Source: Bernardetia sp. (GTDB lineage: Bacteria > Bacteroidota > Bacteroidia > Cytophagales > Bernardetiaceae). From it: a stretch of DNA of 64,000 nucleotides. A program made the translations under genes and the position numbers. The number at the start of each line of letters is the position of its first letter. The stretch's first letter is position 1. The notes below the pieces were generated by a model that was not told the origin of the DNA, searched no databases, and worked only from the letters and a program-made list of their open reading frames with translations. Below, piece by piece: positions 52,498 through 63,200 of this stretch. The stretch spans positions 220,954 to 284,953 of the forward strand of contig JAHDBD010000002.1 in NCBI GenBank assembly GCA_020630575.1, read 5' to 3'.

Positions 52498-54774
52498 TTA
52501 TCCACCTATATTTTTATCTTGTTCATTATCAGGTTTTTGAACAGGACTTTCTTTTAATTTCTTATCTGCTACTTCTAAGAGTTTTTTTGCATACTCTTGT
52601 TCTTTACTTCCTTCATATTTTGTAACGAAAGTAGTTAACTTTTCTACATAAACAGGCAAAGATTCGATGTGAGAAGCACTCATGATTCGGAGTAACTCTA
52701 TTTTTGCATTGTAGCTATTTTGAGGATATTCATTTTGAATTGTATCTAACTTTTCAATGGCTTTTTCATAATTTTTAGCCAAATAAAGTTCATAGCTTTC
52801 TTTATATAAGCTAGTCACAATCGTATCATTTACGGCTGCTTCTTCTAAATAATCAGGGTCAGAAATAAGTTTTGCAAAAGTAGATTCAGGATATTTTTCT
52901 TGCAGCTTTTTTTCATAGCTCGCTACATCACACTTTTCTAATGTTTTGTTTTCCAAACATATCTTACGCAGCAAAAATAAGGCTTCTGGAATGTTTGTAT
53001 TGGTTGGAAAATCTTTTATAAAACGTTCGAAGGTAGCCCTAGCATTTTGATCTTCTTTAAGTTGATAATGATATACTTTTCCAAGTTCGAATAAAGCAAC
53101 TTCTATTTTTTGCTCCAAAAGGCTAATTTCTTCTATTGTTTTAGGTACTTCTTTTAATCTTTCCTCTACACCTGCAACAGTTGCATATAGATTTTCTTGG
53201 TCTGTTTTGCTATCTGCTGTTGTGGCAGTTGGATCAACAGTATTATCAATTGAACTATTTATTTTATTGCTTCTTCGCCAGTTATCTTCTAAAGGACGAT
53301 TTTTCCAAACTCTAACAAATGTATTTTTTCCTTGTCTGACAGCTTGGTCATTATAAAAATACCACGTTTGAGCAGGATTTGCAGTATTTGCAAATGGATT
53401 TGTAGTTCCTTGCTTGACCAAATTTCCACTTTTGGCAGCTTTTTCTGCTGCTGCTGCTTCTTTATCTATTTGTGCTTTTTCTTCTGCAATTTGTTTTTCG
53501 AAATATTTAACTAACTCTTCCTGCGACATTTTGGAAAGGTTAATTTTTGTATCTGCTTTTTCTAAAATATCATATTGCTCAAAAAATTGACCTAAAATTT
53601 CTCCTCGTGCAGCAATTTCATCATAATTACGCATTTCTTCTGTACTAATAGAAAGGGCAGAATCATAATATGAATTTGCTTTTGCATATTTACTATCAGC
53701 ATAATATAACTCACCCATTCTGACGTAGGTATAAGCTCGTTGTGCTGAATTATCTGAAGGTTGATTTAAAGATTCTTGTAAGAGATTGATCGCTTCCTCT
53801 GTCTTTCCTCGTTTTTGAGCAAACCCAGCCATTTCATAATAAATACGGTCTTTATATTCTTCATTTTTTTGGTCTTTCAAAAGTTTTTCAAAATATTTTT
53901 GCGCTTGTTTTACGTCTTCTGCGCTCGTTCCTGCTACTTGAGAAGCATTTAATTGAGCATTAAAAACCATTTCATAATCGGGATGTGCCTTTATACTAGC
54001 TTGATAATTTTCGTATGATTTCCTATCATTTTTCTTTACATTTATTGTCTTATCATCAATTCCTTCTTTGGCTTTATTCTGATAAATTTGTCCCAAAATA
54101 AAATGATAACGAGCTTTTTGAGTTTTATTTTTTACGTATGGCAAAGCAAGCTCTAAATAAGCTGCTGTTTTATCAAAGTCATTGACTGTTCTGTAATAAT
54201 GAGCCGAAACCAAATAAAAATCTCTAATATTTTCTTCTGAAAACTTATCTCCTTCTTTCGAAATATAATCCATTGTAAAAGAAGCCTGATCCAAATTACC
54301 ACTTTCAATAAAAGAACGCATCAGCCAAATAAGAGAAGCATGACGAATATCTAATTCGTTACTATTTCCATTCAGATATTTAAAGGAATTAATAGCATTT
54401 CTATAATCTGCTTGATGCAAACGAGCTTTTCCAATGAGTAAATAACTATCATCTGTCCAATCACTTTCTGGATGACGTTGAATAGGTAAAGATGCCTTTT
54501 CAACAACATAATCCAATTCGCCTTTAAAACCTCCCATCGAAACACTATCTATTGGAGGCAAAACTGCCAATACATTATTAAAATCACTTTTCTGTTGAAT
54601 ATATGTATTTTTATAAACTTCATTGAAACGCTCCTCTGCTAAAAAATAGGCGTTGTAATGAGAGGCTGTATTTCTGTAAAACTGGCAAGATGTAATGCCA
54701 TTAAATAAAAAAAATGCTGAAATAAAGAATACTAAACTCTTACTTATTCTTTTTTGAAATGTTACTAAATTCAT
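52498..54774 (-). CDS. PorW/SprE-like T9SS TPR lipoprotein
   Basis: 758 residues. Signal peptide with lipobox NGITSC (Cys ~30). The mature N-terminus QFYRNTASHYNAYFLAEERFNEV resembles PorW/SprE, the lipoprotein linking the T9SS ring to other components and needed for gliding and secretion. A long set of TPR units follows, e.g. LIGKARLHQADYRNAINSFK, RYHFILGQIYQNKA, MGELYYADSKYAKANSYYDSA, with a coiled segment rich in Lys/Glu/Ala at ~410-455 and a Thr/Asn-rich linker. The last ~200 residues hold further TPRs. Single gene. Confidence 0.8.
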   Translation of the reverse strand: MNLVTFQKRISKSLVFFISAFFLFNGITSCQFYRNTASHYNAYFLAEERFNEVYKNTYIQQKSDFNNVLAVLPPIDSVSMGGFKGELDYVVEKASLPIQRHPESDWTDDSYLLIGKARLHQADYRNAINSFKYLNGNSNELDIRHASLIWLMRSFIESGNLDQASFTMDYISKEGDKFSEENIRDFYLVSAHYYRTVNDFDKTAAYLELALPYVKNKTQKARYHFILGQIYQNKAKEGIDDKTINVKKNDRKSYENYQASIKAHPDYEMVFNAQLNASQVAGTSAEDVKQAQKYFEKLLKDQKNEEYKDRIYYEMAGFAQKRGKTEEAINLLQESLNQPSDNSAQRAYTYVRMGELYYADSKYAKANSYYDSALSISTEEMRNYDEIAARGEILGQFFEQYDILEKADTKINLSKMSQEELVKYFEKQIAEEKAQIDKEAAAAEKAAKSGNLVKQGTTNPFANTANPAQTWYFYNDQAVRQGKNTFVRVWKNRPLEDNWRRSNKINSSIDNTVDPTATTADSKTDQENLYATVAGVEERLKEVPKTIEEISLLEQKIEVALFELGKVYHYQLKEDQNARATFERFIKDFPTNTNIPEALFLLRKICLENKTLEKCDVASYEKKLQEKYPESTFAKLISDPDYLEEAAVNDTIVTSLYKESYELYLAKNYEKAIEKLDTIQNEYPQNSYNAKIELLRIMSASHIESLPVYVEKLTTFVTKYEGSKEQEYAKKLLEVADKKLKESPVQKPDNEQDKNIGG

Positions 54775-54939
54775 TTATTGCTTTAATTATAATTACAATT
54801 ATTTTCTATCAAAATTTGTGTATAGTTTATTTCATTCATTCAAAATTACTTGTTAAAAGTATTATAACTTATTAGTGCGTGGTTTATATGATTTTTATGA
54901 TAAAATCAGGATAATTACAATTATTTTATACTTTAATAT

Positions 54940-54972
54940 AAACCCTAAGGGTCTCAAAGACCCTTAGGGTTT
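54940..54972. repeat. CCCTAAGGG stem-loop, copy 2
   Basis: Perfect 15-bp arms AAACCCTAAGGGTCT (54940-54954) and 54958-54972 around CAA, directly after the pruA stop (54980) on the minus strand. It can act as a transcript end for pruA though no long T run follows. Confidence 0.75.
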
Positions 54973-54979
54973 GGAGATT

Positions 54980-56683
54980 CTACTTCTTCACTTTCTCTTT
55001 TTTATCCTTTTTAGCTTGTCCGTTCGATTCTTTAGCTTCCTTTTTCTCCTTTGGATCTAATTCCAAGAATGGATACTCATAGCTTGTTGGAGCGTTAAAT
55101 GTTTCCTTGATTGTACGAGGACTTACCCAACGCAAAAGATTCAAATACGAACCTGCTTTGTCGTTTGTTCCTGATGCTCTTGCACCTCCAAATGGCTGCT
55201 GACCTACAACTGCACCAGTTGGTTTGTCATTGATATAAAAATTACCTGCGGCATTTTTGAGCTTTTTGGTAGCTAATTCTACGGCAGTTCTGTCGTGTGC
55301 AAAGATAGAACCTGTCAGAGCATACGGAGAAGTTTGGTCTGTAAGCGTAAGAATATCCTCAAAATCATTTTCAGGATATACATAAATTGTCAAAACAGGT
55401 CCAAAAATTTCTTCACACATAGTTACATATTTTGGATCTTCTACTTTCAAAACAGTCGGTTCGATGAAATAACCCTTTGATTTGTCATAATTTCCACCTG
55501 CAATAACTTTTACATTTTTATCTTTCTTTGCTTTATCAATGTAGTTTGCAATTTTATCAAACGATTTTTCGTCAATAACAGCATTTATAAAATTACCATA
55601 CACTTCTGGAGAACCCATTTTGATTTCAGAAAGCATATCTGTCATTCTTTCTTTTACTTCTTTCCAAATATTTTGAGAAATATAAGCTCTTGAAGCAGCC
55701 GAACATTTTTGTCCTTGGAACTCAAAAGCACCACGAACAAGTGCAGTAGCAACTTGTGCAGCATTTGCTGTATGATGAGCCACTACAAAATCTTTTCCAC
55801 CTGTTTCACCTACAATTCTTGGATAACTCTTATAGTTTTGGATATTTTTTCCAATTTCTTTCCAAATTGTTTGGAATACACCTGTACTTCCTGTAAAGTG
55901 AATTCCTGCAAAATCTTTATGCTTGAAAATTACATCACCTGTTTCAGGTCCATCTGTAAAAATAAGGTTGATTACTCCTGCTGGCATCCCTGCTTTTTCG
56001 AAAACTTCCATAATTACATGAGCAGAATAAATCTGAGTAAATGCAGGTTTCCAAACTATAACATTTCCCATAAGGGCAGCCGAAGCTGGAAGGTTTCCTG
56101 CAATAGCCGTAAAATTGAATGGTGTAAGGGCAAAAACAAAACCTTCTAAAGGACGATATTCTAATTTATTCCAAATTCCATCTGAAGAAACAGGTTGTTT
56201 TTCATAAATTTCTTGCATAAAATAAGCATTGAAACGCAAGAAATCAATAAATTCACAAGCTGCATCAATTTCTGCTTGATACGCATTTTTAGACTGACCT
56301 AAAACTGTTGCTGCATTAATTTTCGCACGATATTCTCCTGCCAAAAGGTCGGCTGCCTTCAAAAAGATAGTAGCACGGTTTGTCCAAGGCAAATCTTCCC
56401 ACGCCTCTTTTGCTGCTAAAGCTGCACGGATTGCTTGTTCTACATGACCTTTATCACCGTAATGAAAATGTCCTAGTGTATGTTTGTGGTCGTGAGGAGG
56501 AGAAAGACGAATTTTTTCTTCTGTACGTACTTCTTGTCCACCAATTACCATTGGAATATCTAATTCTTGACTACGCAATTCTTTGATTGCTTTTTTGAGA
56601 GCTTCACGTTCTGGAGAGCCTGCACGATATTCTAAGACAGGTTCGTTTTTTGGAAAAGGAATAGAAAAAATGGCATTTTGCAT
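54980..56683 (-). CDS. pruA: L-glutamate gamma-semialdehyde (delta-1-pyrroline-5-carboxylate) dehydrogenase
   Basis: Oxidises glutamate semialdehyde to glutamate with NAD, the second step of proline breakdown. 567 residues, slightly long because of a Lys-rich tail (KKEAKESNGQAKKDKKEK). Catalytic Glu293 in VGETGGKDF, nucleophile Cys327 in FQGQKCSAASRAYI, LTPFNFTAIAGNLPA (cofactor pocket) and EEIFGPVLTIYVY are present. Monofunctional, without the proline dehydrogenase domain, which must be encoded elsewhere. A TATTTTTG -7 candidate lies at 56739-56746 on the minus strand. Confidence 0.95.
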   Translation of the reverse strand: MQNAIFSIPFPKNEPVLEYRAGSPEREALKKAIKELRSQELDIPMVIGGQEVRTEEKIRLSPPHDHKHTLGHFHYGDKGHVEQAIRAALAAKEAWEDLPWTNRATIFLKAADLLAGEYRAKINAATVLGQSKNAYQAEIDAACEFIDFLRFNAYFMQEIYEKQPVSSDGIWNKLEYRPLEGFVFALTPFNFTAIAGNLPASAALMGNVIVWKPAFTQIYSAHVIMEVFEKAGMPAGVINLIFTDGPETGDVIFKHKDFAGIHFTGSTGVFQTIWKEIGKNIQNYKSYPRIVGETGGKDFVVAHHTANAAQVATALVRGAFEFQGQKCSAASRAYISQNIWKEVKERMTDMLSEIKMGSPEVYGNFINAVIDEKSFDKIANYIDKAKKDKNVKVIAGGNYDKSKGYFIEPTVLKVEDPKYVTMCEEIFGPVLTIYVYPENDFEDILTLTDQTSPYALTGSIFAHDRTAVELATKKLKNAAGNFYINDKPTGAVVGQQPFGGARASGTNDKAGSYLNLLRWVSPRTIKETFNAPTSYEYPFLELDPKEKKEAKESNGQAKKDKKEKVKK

Positions 56684-56799
56684 ATGAAAAATGTGCTTTA
56701 GAGTGTTATGTCGAAATAATTAAACTTTTATGATAAAGCAAAAATACAAAACGGATTTGAGAATTGGTAATTTTGCTACTTGATTTTTCTATGTCATTG

Positions 56800-56835
56800 A
56801 TAAGACACCAGCAACTGTTATTGATGTCTTATTCT
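56800..56835. repeat. Palindromic repeat copy E (degenerate)
   Basis: Minus strand reads ACAGTTGCTGGTGTCTTATC, close to the family core GTTGTTGGTGTC, with imperfect inverted arms ATAAGACA and TGTCTTAT. Confidence 0.45.
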
Positions 56836-57105
56836 AACAATTTTCATTTCACTCTTAATTCTGAGTTGAAGTTAATTGAAAATGAATCATATACATTTCC
56901 AATGTTTCAGATAGATTTCGTTAACCTATTAAATAATTTTGTTCAACTTAAGCTCATAATAGTAGGTCAATACTAGAAAGTAAAAAATCCTTTTAATTAG
57001 CTCTCTAAAGTGTTTTTTTAATCAAAACAAAAACTTAATAGAATTTACTCTCGTAATAACAAAGTACATCCTATACTATTATTTTCAATAGAAAATGTCT
57101 TTTCG

Positions 57106-57113
57106 TACCTTTG
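57106..57113 (+). promoter_or_regulatory. Candidate -7 element for the giant surface protein gene
   Basis: TACCTTTG is an exact TAnnTTTG match with a T-rich segment at the -33 position (57082-57085). The leader would be about 160 bases. Confidence 0.35.
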
Positions 57114-57281
57114 ACTGAAAAACACACAAAAGTCTTAATCAACGTAAAATCAACATTTTAACCTTCTGTTGAATACTATTTTCCATATATAATTTCTTAA
57201 TTTTATATACTTTAACTACAAGCCTAGTGCTATCCCACTTGACAAATACATACAAAATAATAACAATTGCCATTATATACT

Positions 57282-60200
57282 ATGAACTTACCTATACTTA
57301 CATTTTTGAGAAAAACATACTTTCTTTCCTGCCTTTTTTTATTGTTTTCGTTATTTATAAATTCTCTTTTTGCCCAAAACGAATGGCAATACGTAGGAGT
57401 GCCACAGTTTGCTATTGGTGGAACTGAACCTAATATAGAATTTCGTCCTTCTTTTAATGAACCTTATGTAGCCCATCAAGGAGGAAGTAGTAATGAAGCT
57501 AATGTATCAAAATACACATCAGCAAGTATTTGGGGAAAAGTAGGCGCACCCAATTTTTCAGGTGGACAGTCCTTTAAACATAGTATAGCTTTTAACACTG
57601 CTGGTGATCCTTATGTAGTTTATCAGTTGACAAATCTAAGCATTGTAGTGAAACGTTTCAATGGTAGTGCCTGGGTCAATGTAAATGCTGAAGTTTCTTC
57701 TGGTAGTTTATCCTCTCCTAGTATAGCAATTGATCCTGCCACTAATATACCTTATGTTTCATACATTGATAATGCTACAGATGAGTTGCATGTAAGAAGA
57801 TATAATGGTACAACTTGGGTACAAGTCGGTTCTACGACTAATGATGCTCGTTCTTCTAGCATAGCTTTTGGTAGCAGTCCAAACGAACCATACGTAGCTT
57901 ATATAGACAATACAACAAGTAGGATAAATGTTAAATCATTTGATGGAAGTAGCTGGAATTTTGTTGGTGTTGCTAACTTTTCAAATACAATATCTATTGG
58001 AGATGTAAAACTAGCTTTCAATAGTAATAGAAATGAGTTTTATGTTACTTATACAGATTTTGATGCAAGTAACAGAATAAGTGTCATGAACTTTGATGGA
58101 AGTAGCTGGAATTTTGTTGGTGCTGCTGGGACTGGAGGAACAAATGGGGAAAGTCAAGGTGATATAGATTTTGACCTTTCTAATGGCAACCCTTACATAG
58201 CACTAAAAAGCCCAAGCAATCAACTGAAAGTGAGATTTTTCGACGGTAGTACGTGGGAAGAAGTGGGTAATGCTACATTACCTTCTGTGAACATTGATGC
58301 GCCAAGTATAGCACTTCATCCCTTTACAAATCAACCTTATGTAGCTTTCAGAGAAGGAGGAATGCTAAGTGTGATGCGTTTTGCTCCTGTATATTATTCT
58401 AATGGAGGAGGTACATGGAATACTCCTGCTATATGGTCTCATAACCCTTGTGGAGGAACACAATCTCCTGCTTCCAGTTTTCCAACAGGAGATGATAAAG
58501 TAGTAATTTGTGATGGAGATATTGTGAATAGTAATACACCAAATAGCTGTGGAACACTTATCGTAGAAGATGGAGAGTTCAACACTACTAGTGACAACTT
58601 TACTGTAAATGGAAATATTACAATAAACAATACAGGTACTTTCAGACACAATGCTAATTTTCAGCGAATCACATTTAAAGGTTCAATAGTAAATAGTGGT
58701 ACTTTCACTACAGGAGGAACAGGAACATTTCAATTTACTTTTAGAGGAAATATAATCAATAATGGAAATTTTGACTTGCAGAGTTCTTCGCAATCTACTT
58801 TTGATACTAATCCAGTTGTAATAACTAATAATAATGCAGATATGGTTTTTTCGGCAGGAGCTACAAGTGGCTCTTGTAATATCAACTCAAACGTAACAAT
58901 TACGAATGGTTCGTCAACAGGTTCGGTTAGATTATTTGGCAACTCAGGATTAAATATTGCATCTACTGCTACACTAACAAATAACTATACAAACGGAGAG
59001 TTGTGGACAAGTACCATAAATGGGGTAACAGGAGCTACTTTAGAAAACAATGGAGTAATAAATTATCGTTCTTCACAAACTCCTACGGTTACAAATTTTA
59101 ATAATAATGTCGGTTCTACTTTCATATATTCGATAAGTAGTGCTGGAGCAGGAAATGCAAATGTTAGAGCAGACACATATCATCATATTGAATTTGGCTC
59201 ACCTGCTGGTAGCCATTTATTAGGAGACATTGTAGTCAACGGTAACCTTTCTTTTTCTGGTAGTACAAGAGTATTACATTCAAATACTCACAATATAGAA
59301 CTAAAAGGAAACTGGACAGTTCAAAATATAAATAATTTTAATTCTAGTACAGGAGGAACAGTAACTTTCAGTGGCACTACTCCTCAAGCTATTGCAGGAG
59401 CAACTGACTTCCATAATTTAGTTATTAATAATACTTTTTCCGACCCTACTGTAACGCTACAGCCAAGTTCTCCTGTTGGAGTTAGCAATGACCTTACACT
59501 CACAAATGGTCGGTTAGTTTTGGGAAACAATAACCTATCATACCCAGCAACAGGAAGTATCACTAATACTAATGGTTGGGTAGAAACGAATAGCACAACA
59601 GGTTTTTTTGTTTTGACCACAAACACAGCACCTTTTACTTTTCCAGTTGGAAGTGCAACTGATTATCAACCACTAGAAATTACTAACTCAGTGAATGGCT
59701 CTAGAGTTCGCTTTGGTACATCTACTATTGCAGTACCAAATAGTGGTATAGGTTCTTGGTTTGTGAGAAATGAAAATCAAGCCTCAGAGATTACACTTAT
59801 AGACCCAAAACCTACAGCTAACATTGATGGAACTTCTCAAATTCGCAGATATAATGGAAGTGCTTGGGATGTTTTGGCTACGACATTCTCCACACCTAAT
59901 TATTCTACTACCTCTCCTTTCAATTTTTCAACAGGAGTTACAGAAGAGTTTTCTGTTTTTACGCCACCTTCAAATCCCTTTATTACTACTTGGGACGCCA
60001 CAGGAGGAACAATTACTATTCCTACAACTGGAACAGGATATAATTATGATATTACTTGGACAAATCTCACAAATGCAGGTGTAAATGAAGGCACTATTGC
60101 TGCAAGAACAGGTAATTATACAATTACAGGGTTAGAAGATGGAAGTACCTACCAAATAGATATCATAGGAGATTTTCCAAGAATATACTTTAATAATGGA

Positions 60201-63200
60201 AATGAAGGACAAGACATAGGTAAAATTCTAACCATAGAACAATGGGGAGACAATGCATGGACAAATATGAATAATGCTTTTTATGGCTGCACTAATCTAA
60301 CTTATAATGCTACTGATGCTCCAGATTTATCATCAGTACCAATTATGAATCTAGGACTTATGTTCGCAGAATGTCCAGTTTTGGTAGGAAATTCGAGTAT
60401 AAGTACTTGGGTAACTGATAATGTTACAGATATGCGATTTATGTTTTCAGGAGCAACACTGTTTAATCAAAACATCGGAAGTTGGAATGTAGGTAGTGTA
60501 ACGAACATGGAAGGTATGTTTCAAGGAGCGCAGAATTTTAACCAGAATTTGTCTTCATGGGTAACTACCAGTGTAAATAATATGAACAGAATGTTTAATG
60601 GAGCTACTGTTTTCAATAATGGATTATCTAGTGGAGTAAGTGCAAGTTTAGTATGGAACACAAGTAATGTTGCTAATATGGAGTTTATGTTCCAGAATGC
60701 TACAGCTTTCAATCAAAATATAAGTTCTTGGAATGTGAGTAATGTAAGTAACATGGCTAATATGTTTGCAGGAGCAAGTTCTTTTAACCAAGATATTAGA
60801 AGTTGGAATACTTCCTCAGTTGTATTTATGGGTTCGATGTTTAATAATGCAACATCTTTTAATAATGGAGAGGCAACTAATGGAAGCAACAACCCCTTGA
60901 CTTGGAATACATTTTCTGTAACAGACATGAACTATATGTTTTATAATGCAGTAGCTTTCAACCAAGATATAGGTGTTTGGAATACACAGAATGTGCAAAA
61001 CATGGCACATATGTTTGATCAAGCTGTTTTGTTCAATCAAGATATAGGTAGTTGGAATACACAAAATGTGCTAGACATGAACTCTATGTTTAGGCGTGCT
61101 GAAGTATTTAATAATGGAGCTTTAAGTAATACAAATAGTACCCCTCTTCCTTGGAATACATCATCAGTATTAAATATGGATGCTATGTTTTTTAGAGCAA
61201 ATAGTTTCAATCAAAATATTGGAGGGTGGAGTACAAGCAATGTTACCACTATGGAAAACATGTTTAATCTAGCTTCTGTATTTGATCAAGATTTGAGTGC
61301 TTGGGATATTAGTAGTATTACTATCCCTAATAGTATGGAGGGTATGCTCAATGGAACAACCATGTCTCAAAATAATTATGAAAATACTCTCATAGGATGG
61401 GCAACTATAGTAGGTTCTGAAACAATACCTACAGGCATTACATTAGGAGCTAATGGAAGAACTTATTGCTCTACCAATGCTATTATAGCAAGATCTGAAC
61501 TAACTTCTGCTCCTAACAACTGGACTATTAATGGAGATGCTCTAGCTTCTCCTACTTGTTTATCTTCACAACCCATCGGCAACCGAGGAATGTATTTTGA
61601 TGGAGTGGATGATTATGTGGATGTAGGAACTGGACTAAATAGTACATTTAACTTTAGTAATTTTACAATAGAATCTTGGATAAAAATAAATTCAGCAGAA
61701 AATGGAATTGTATCTAATCGTCCTAGTAATGCCAATAATGGTGTAAGTCTAGCAGTTAATGATGGACGAGTAAAGTTTACTTTACAAGGAATAGCAGGAG
61801 GAGATATTCAAACTTCAACTATACCTGCTGAACTCTTAGGAAATAATAAGTGGTATCATATTGCTGCTACTTACGATGGAAGTAACGCAAAGATATACGT
61901 AAATGGGGTAGAAAAAGCAAATGTATCAATTACTGGGTTTTCTTCTTCTTCCTCTTCTTTACTTATAGGTAGGACATATTTTGATAACTCTGCCTCATTT
62001 ATATCCACTAGAGGTCAAATAGACGAAGTAAGAATTTTTAATTCTGTTCGTAACGCAGGACAAATCCAAGCCGATATGGGCAATAACACACCAACTACGG
62101 AGATAGGTTTTTGGAGATTTGAGCAAGGAACAGGAACAACTGCACTCAATCAAGGTTCTGCTAGTACTGCTGCAAATGGAGCATTAGCAGTAAGTCCATC
62201 TACTCCACTCTGGGCACTACGAGTAAAAAACACAAATGATAGTGGTGCAGAGAGTCTTAGAGAAGTTATTGATGGTGATGGTATGCTTATTGATGGAGCA
62301 AACCAATTAGCAGGAAAAAACTATATTGATTTTAGTATTCTTACTTCTGATGCTAATTATAATTCAAGTACTGGAGTATGGACAATACAATCATTAGCAG
62401 GCATTACTAATGCCGTATCTGATGAAGCTCTTATTGATGGGTATTCTGCTTTTGATTCAAAAGCTGCTACAAACCTTGCTCCTGCTGATATAAAAATACA
62501 ATTAGCAGCACCGCCTTTACCAATAGCTTCTAGTACGCTAACTCTTTCAGGTTCGTCTTCTATTAGTGTAAAAGGTTTATCTATTCAACAAAGTGAGGGT
62601 TCGGGCTTGGCTGCTCTTTGGCTTTCTGGAACAGCAGGACACTTTGTAGAAGGAAATCATATTGGTGTAGATGCAGCAGGTATTGCTTCTTACCCTTTTA
62701 CCCCTACCAGTGGGGCTTTAGTTATGCAAACTAGTTCTAATAATACTATTGGTGGAACAAGTCCAGCAAGTAGAAATATAATTAGTGGATCGTCTACTAA
62801 TGGAGTTCGAATAGATGGTATATCTTCTAATAATACTATCTTAGGTAATTATATTGGGGTAGGTGCAGATGGAACTACTCCTCTTGCAAATGGAGGTAAT
62901 GGTATTTTTATCAACACAACAGGAATAAATAATAATATTGGTAATGGAACAATAGCAGGGCAAAATATCATTGCTAATAATACTGGCTTGGGAATTAATG
63001 TGACTGGAGGAGCTACTCAAGCTACTATATCCTCTAATAGTATATACCTTAATGGAAGTGGAGGAATTAATATTGCTACAGGAAGTAATGCTGACAAACA
63101 AGCTCCAGTAGTAGATACAGCTACTCCATCTCTTATTTCAGGAACGTGCGAACTTTCTACCGATATAATAGAAGTCTTTGATAACAATCCTTCTGAAACA

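Larger units (their letters stand above)
56684..57281. other. 598-base divergent intergenic region
   Basis: Lies between pruA (minus) and the giant surface gene (plus). It holds a -7 candidate for pruA (56739-56746), a degenerate copy of the GTTGGTGT palindromic element around 56800-56835 (arms AATAAGACATCAATA-like and TTGATAAGACACC) and a plus-strand promoter candidate TACCTTTG at 57106-57113. A 70-codon frame at 56764-56976 lacks coding character and is left out. Confidence 0.55.

Noticed and set aside
56764..56976. 70-codon open frame between pruA and the giant surface gene
   Set aside because: Composition looks like translated spacer, it overlaps promoter candidates and a repeat, and no family or start context supports it.
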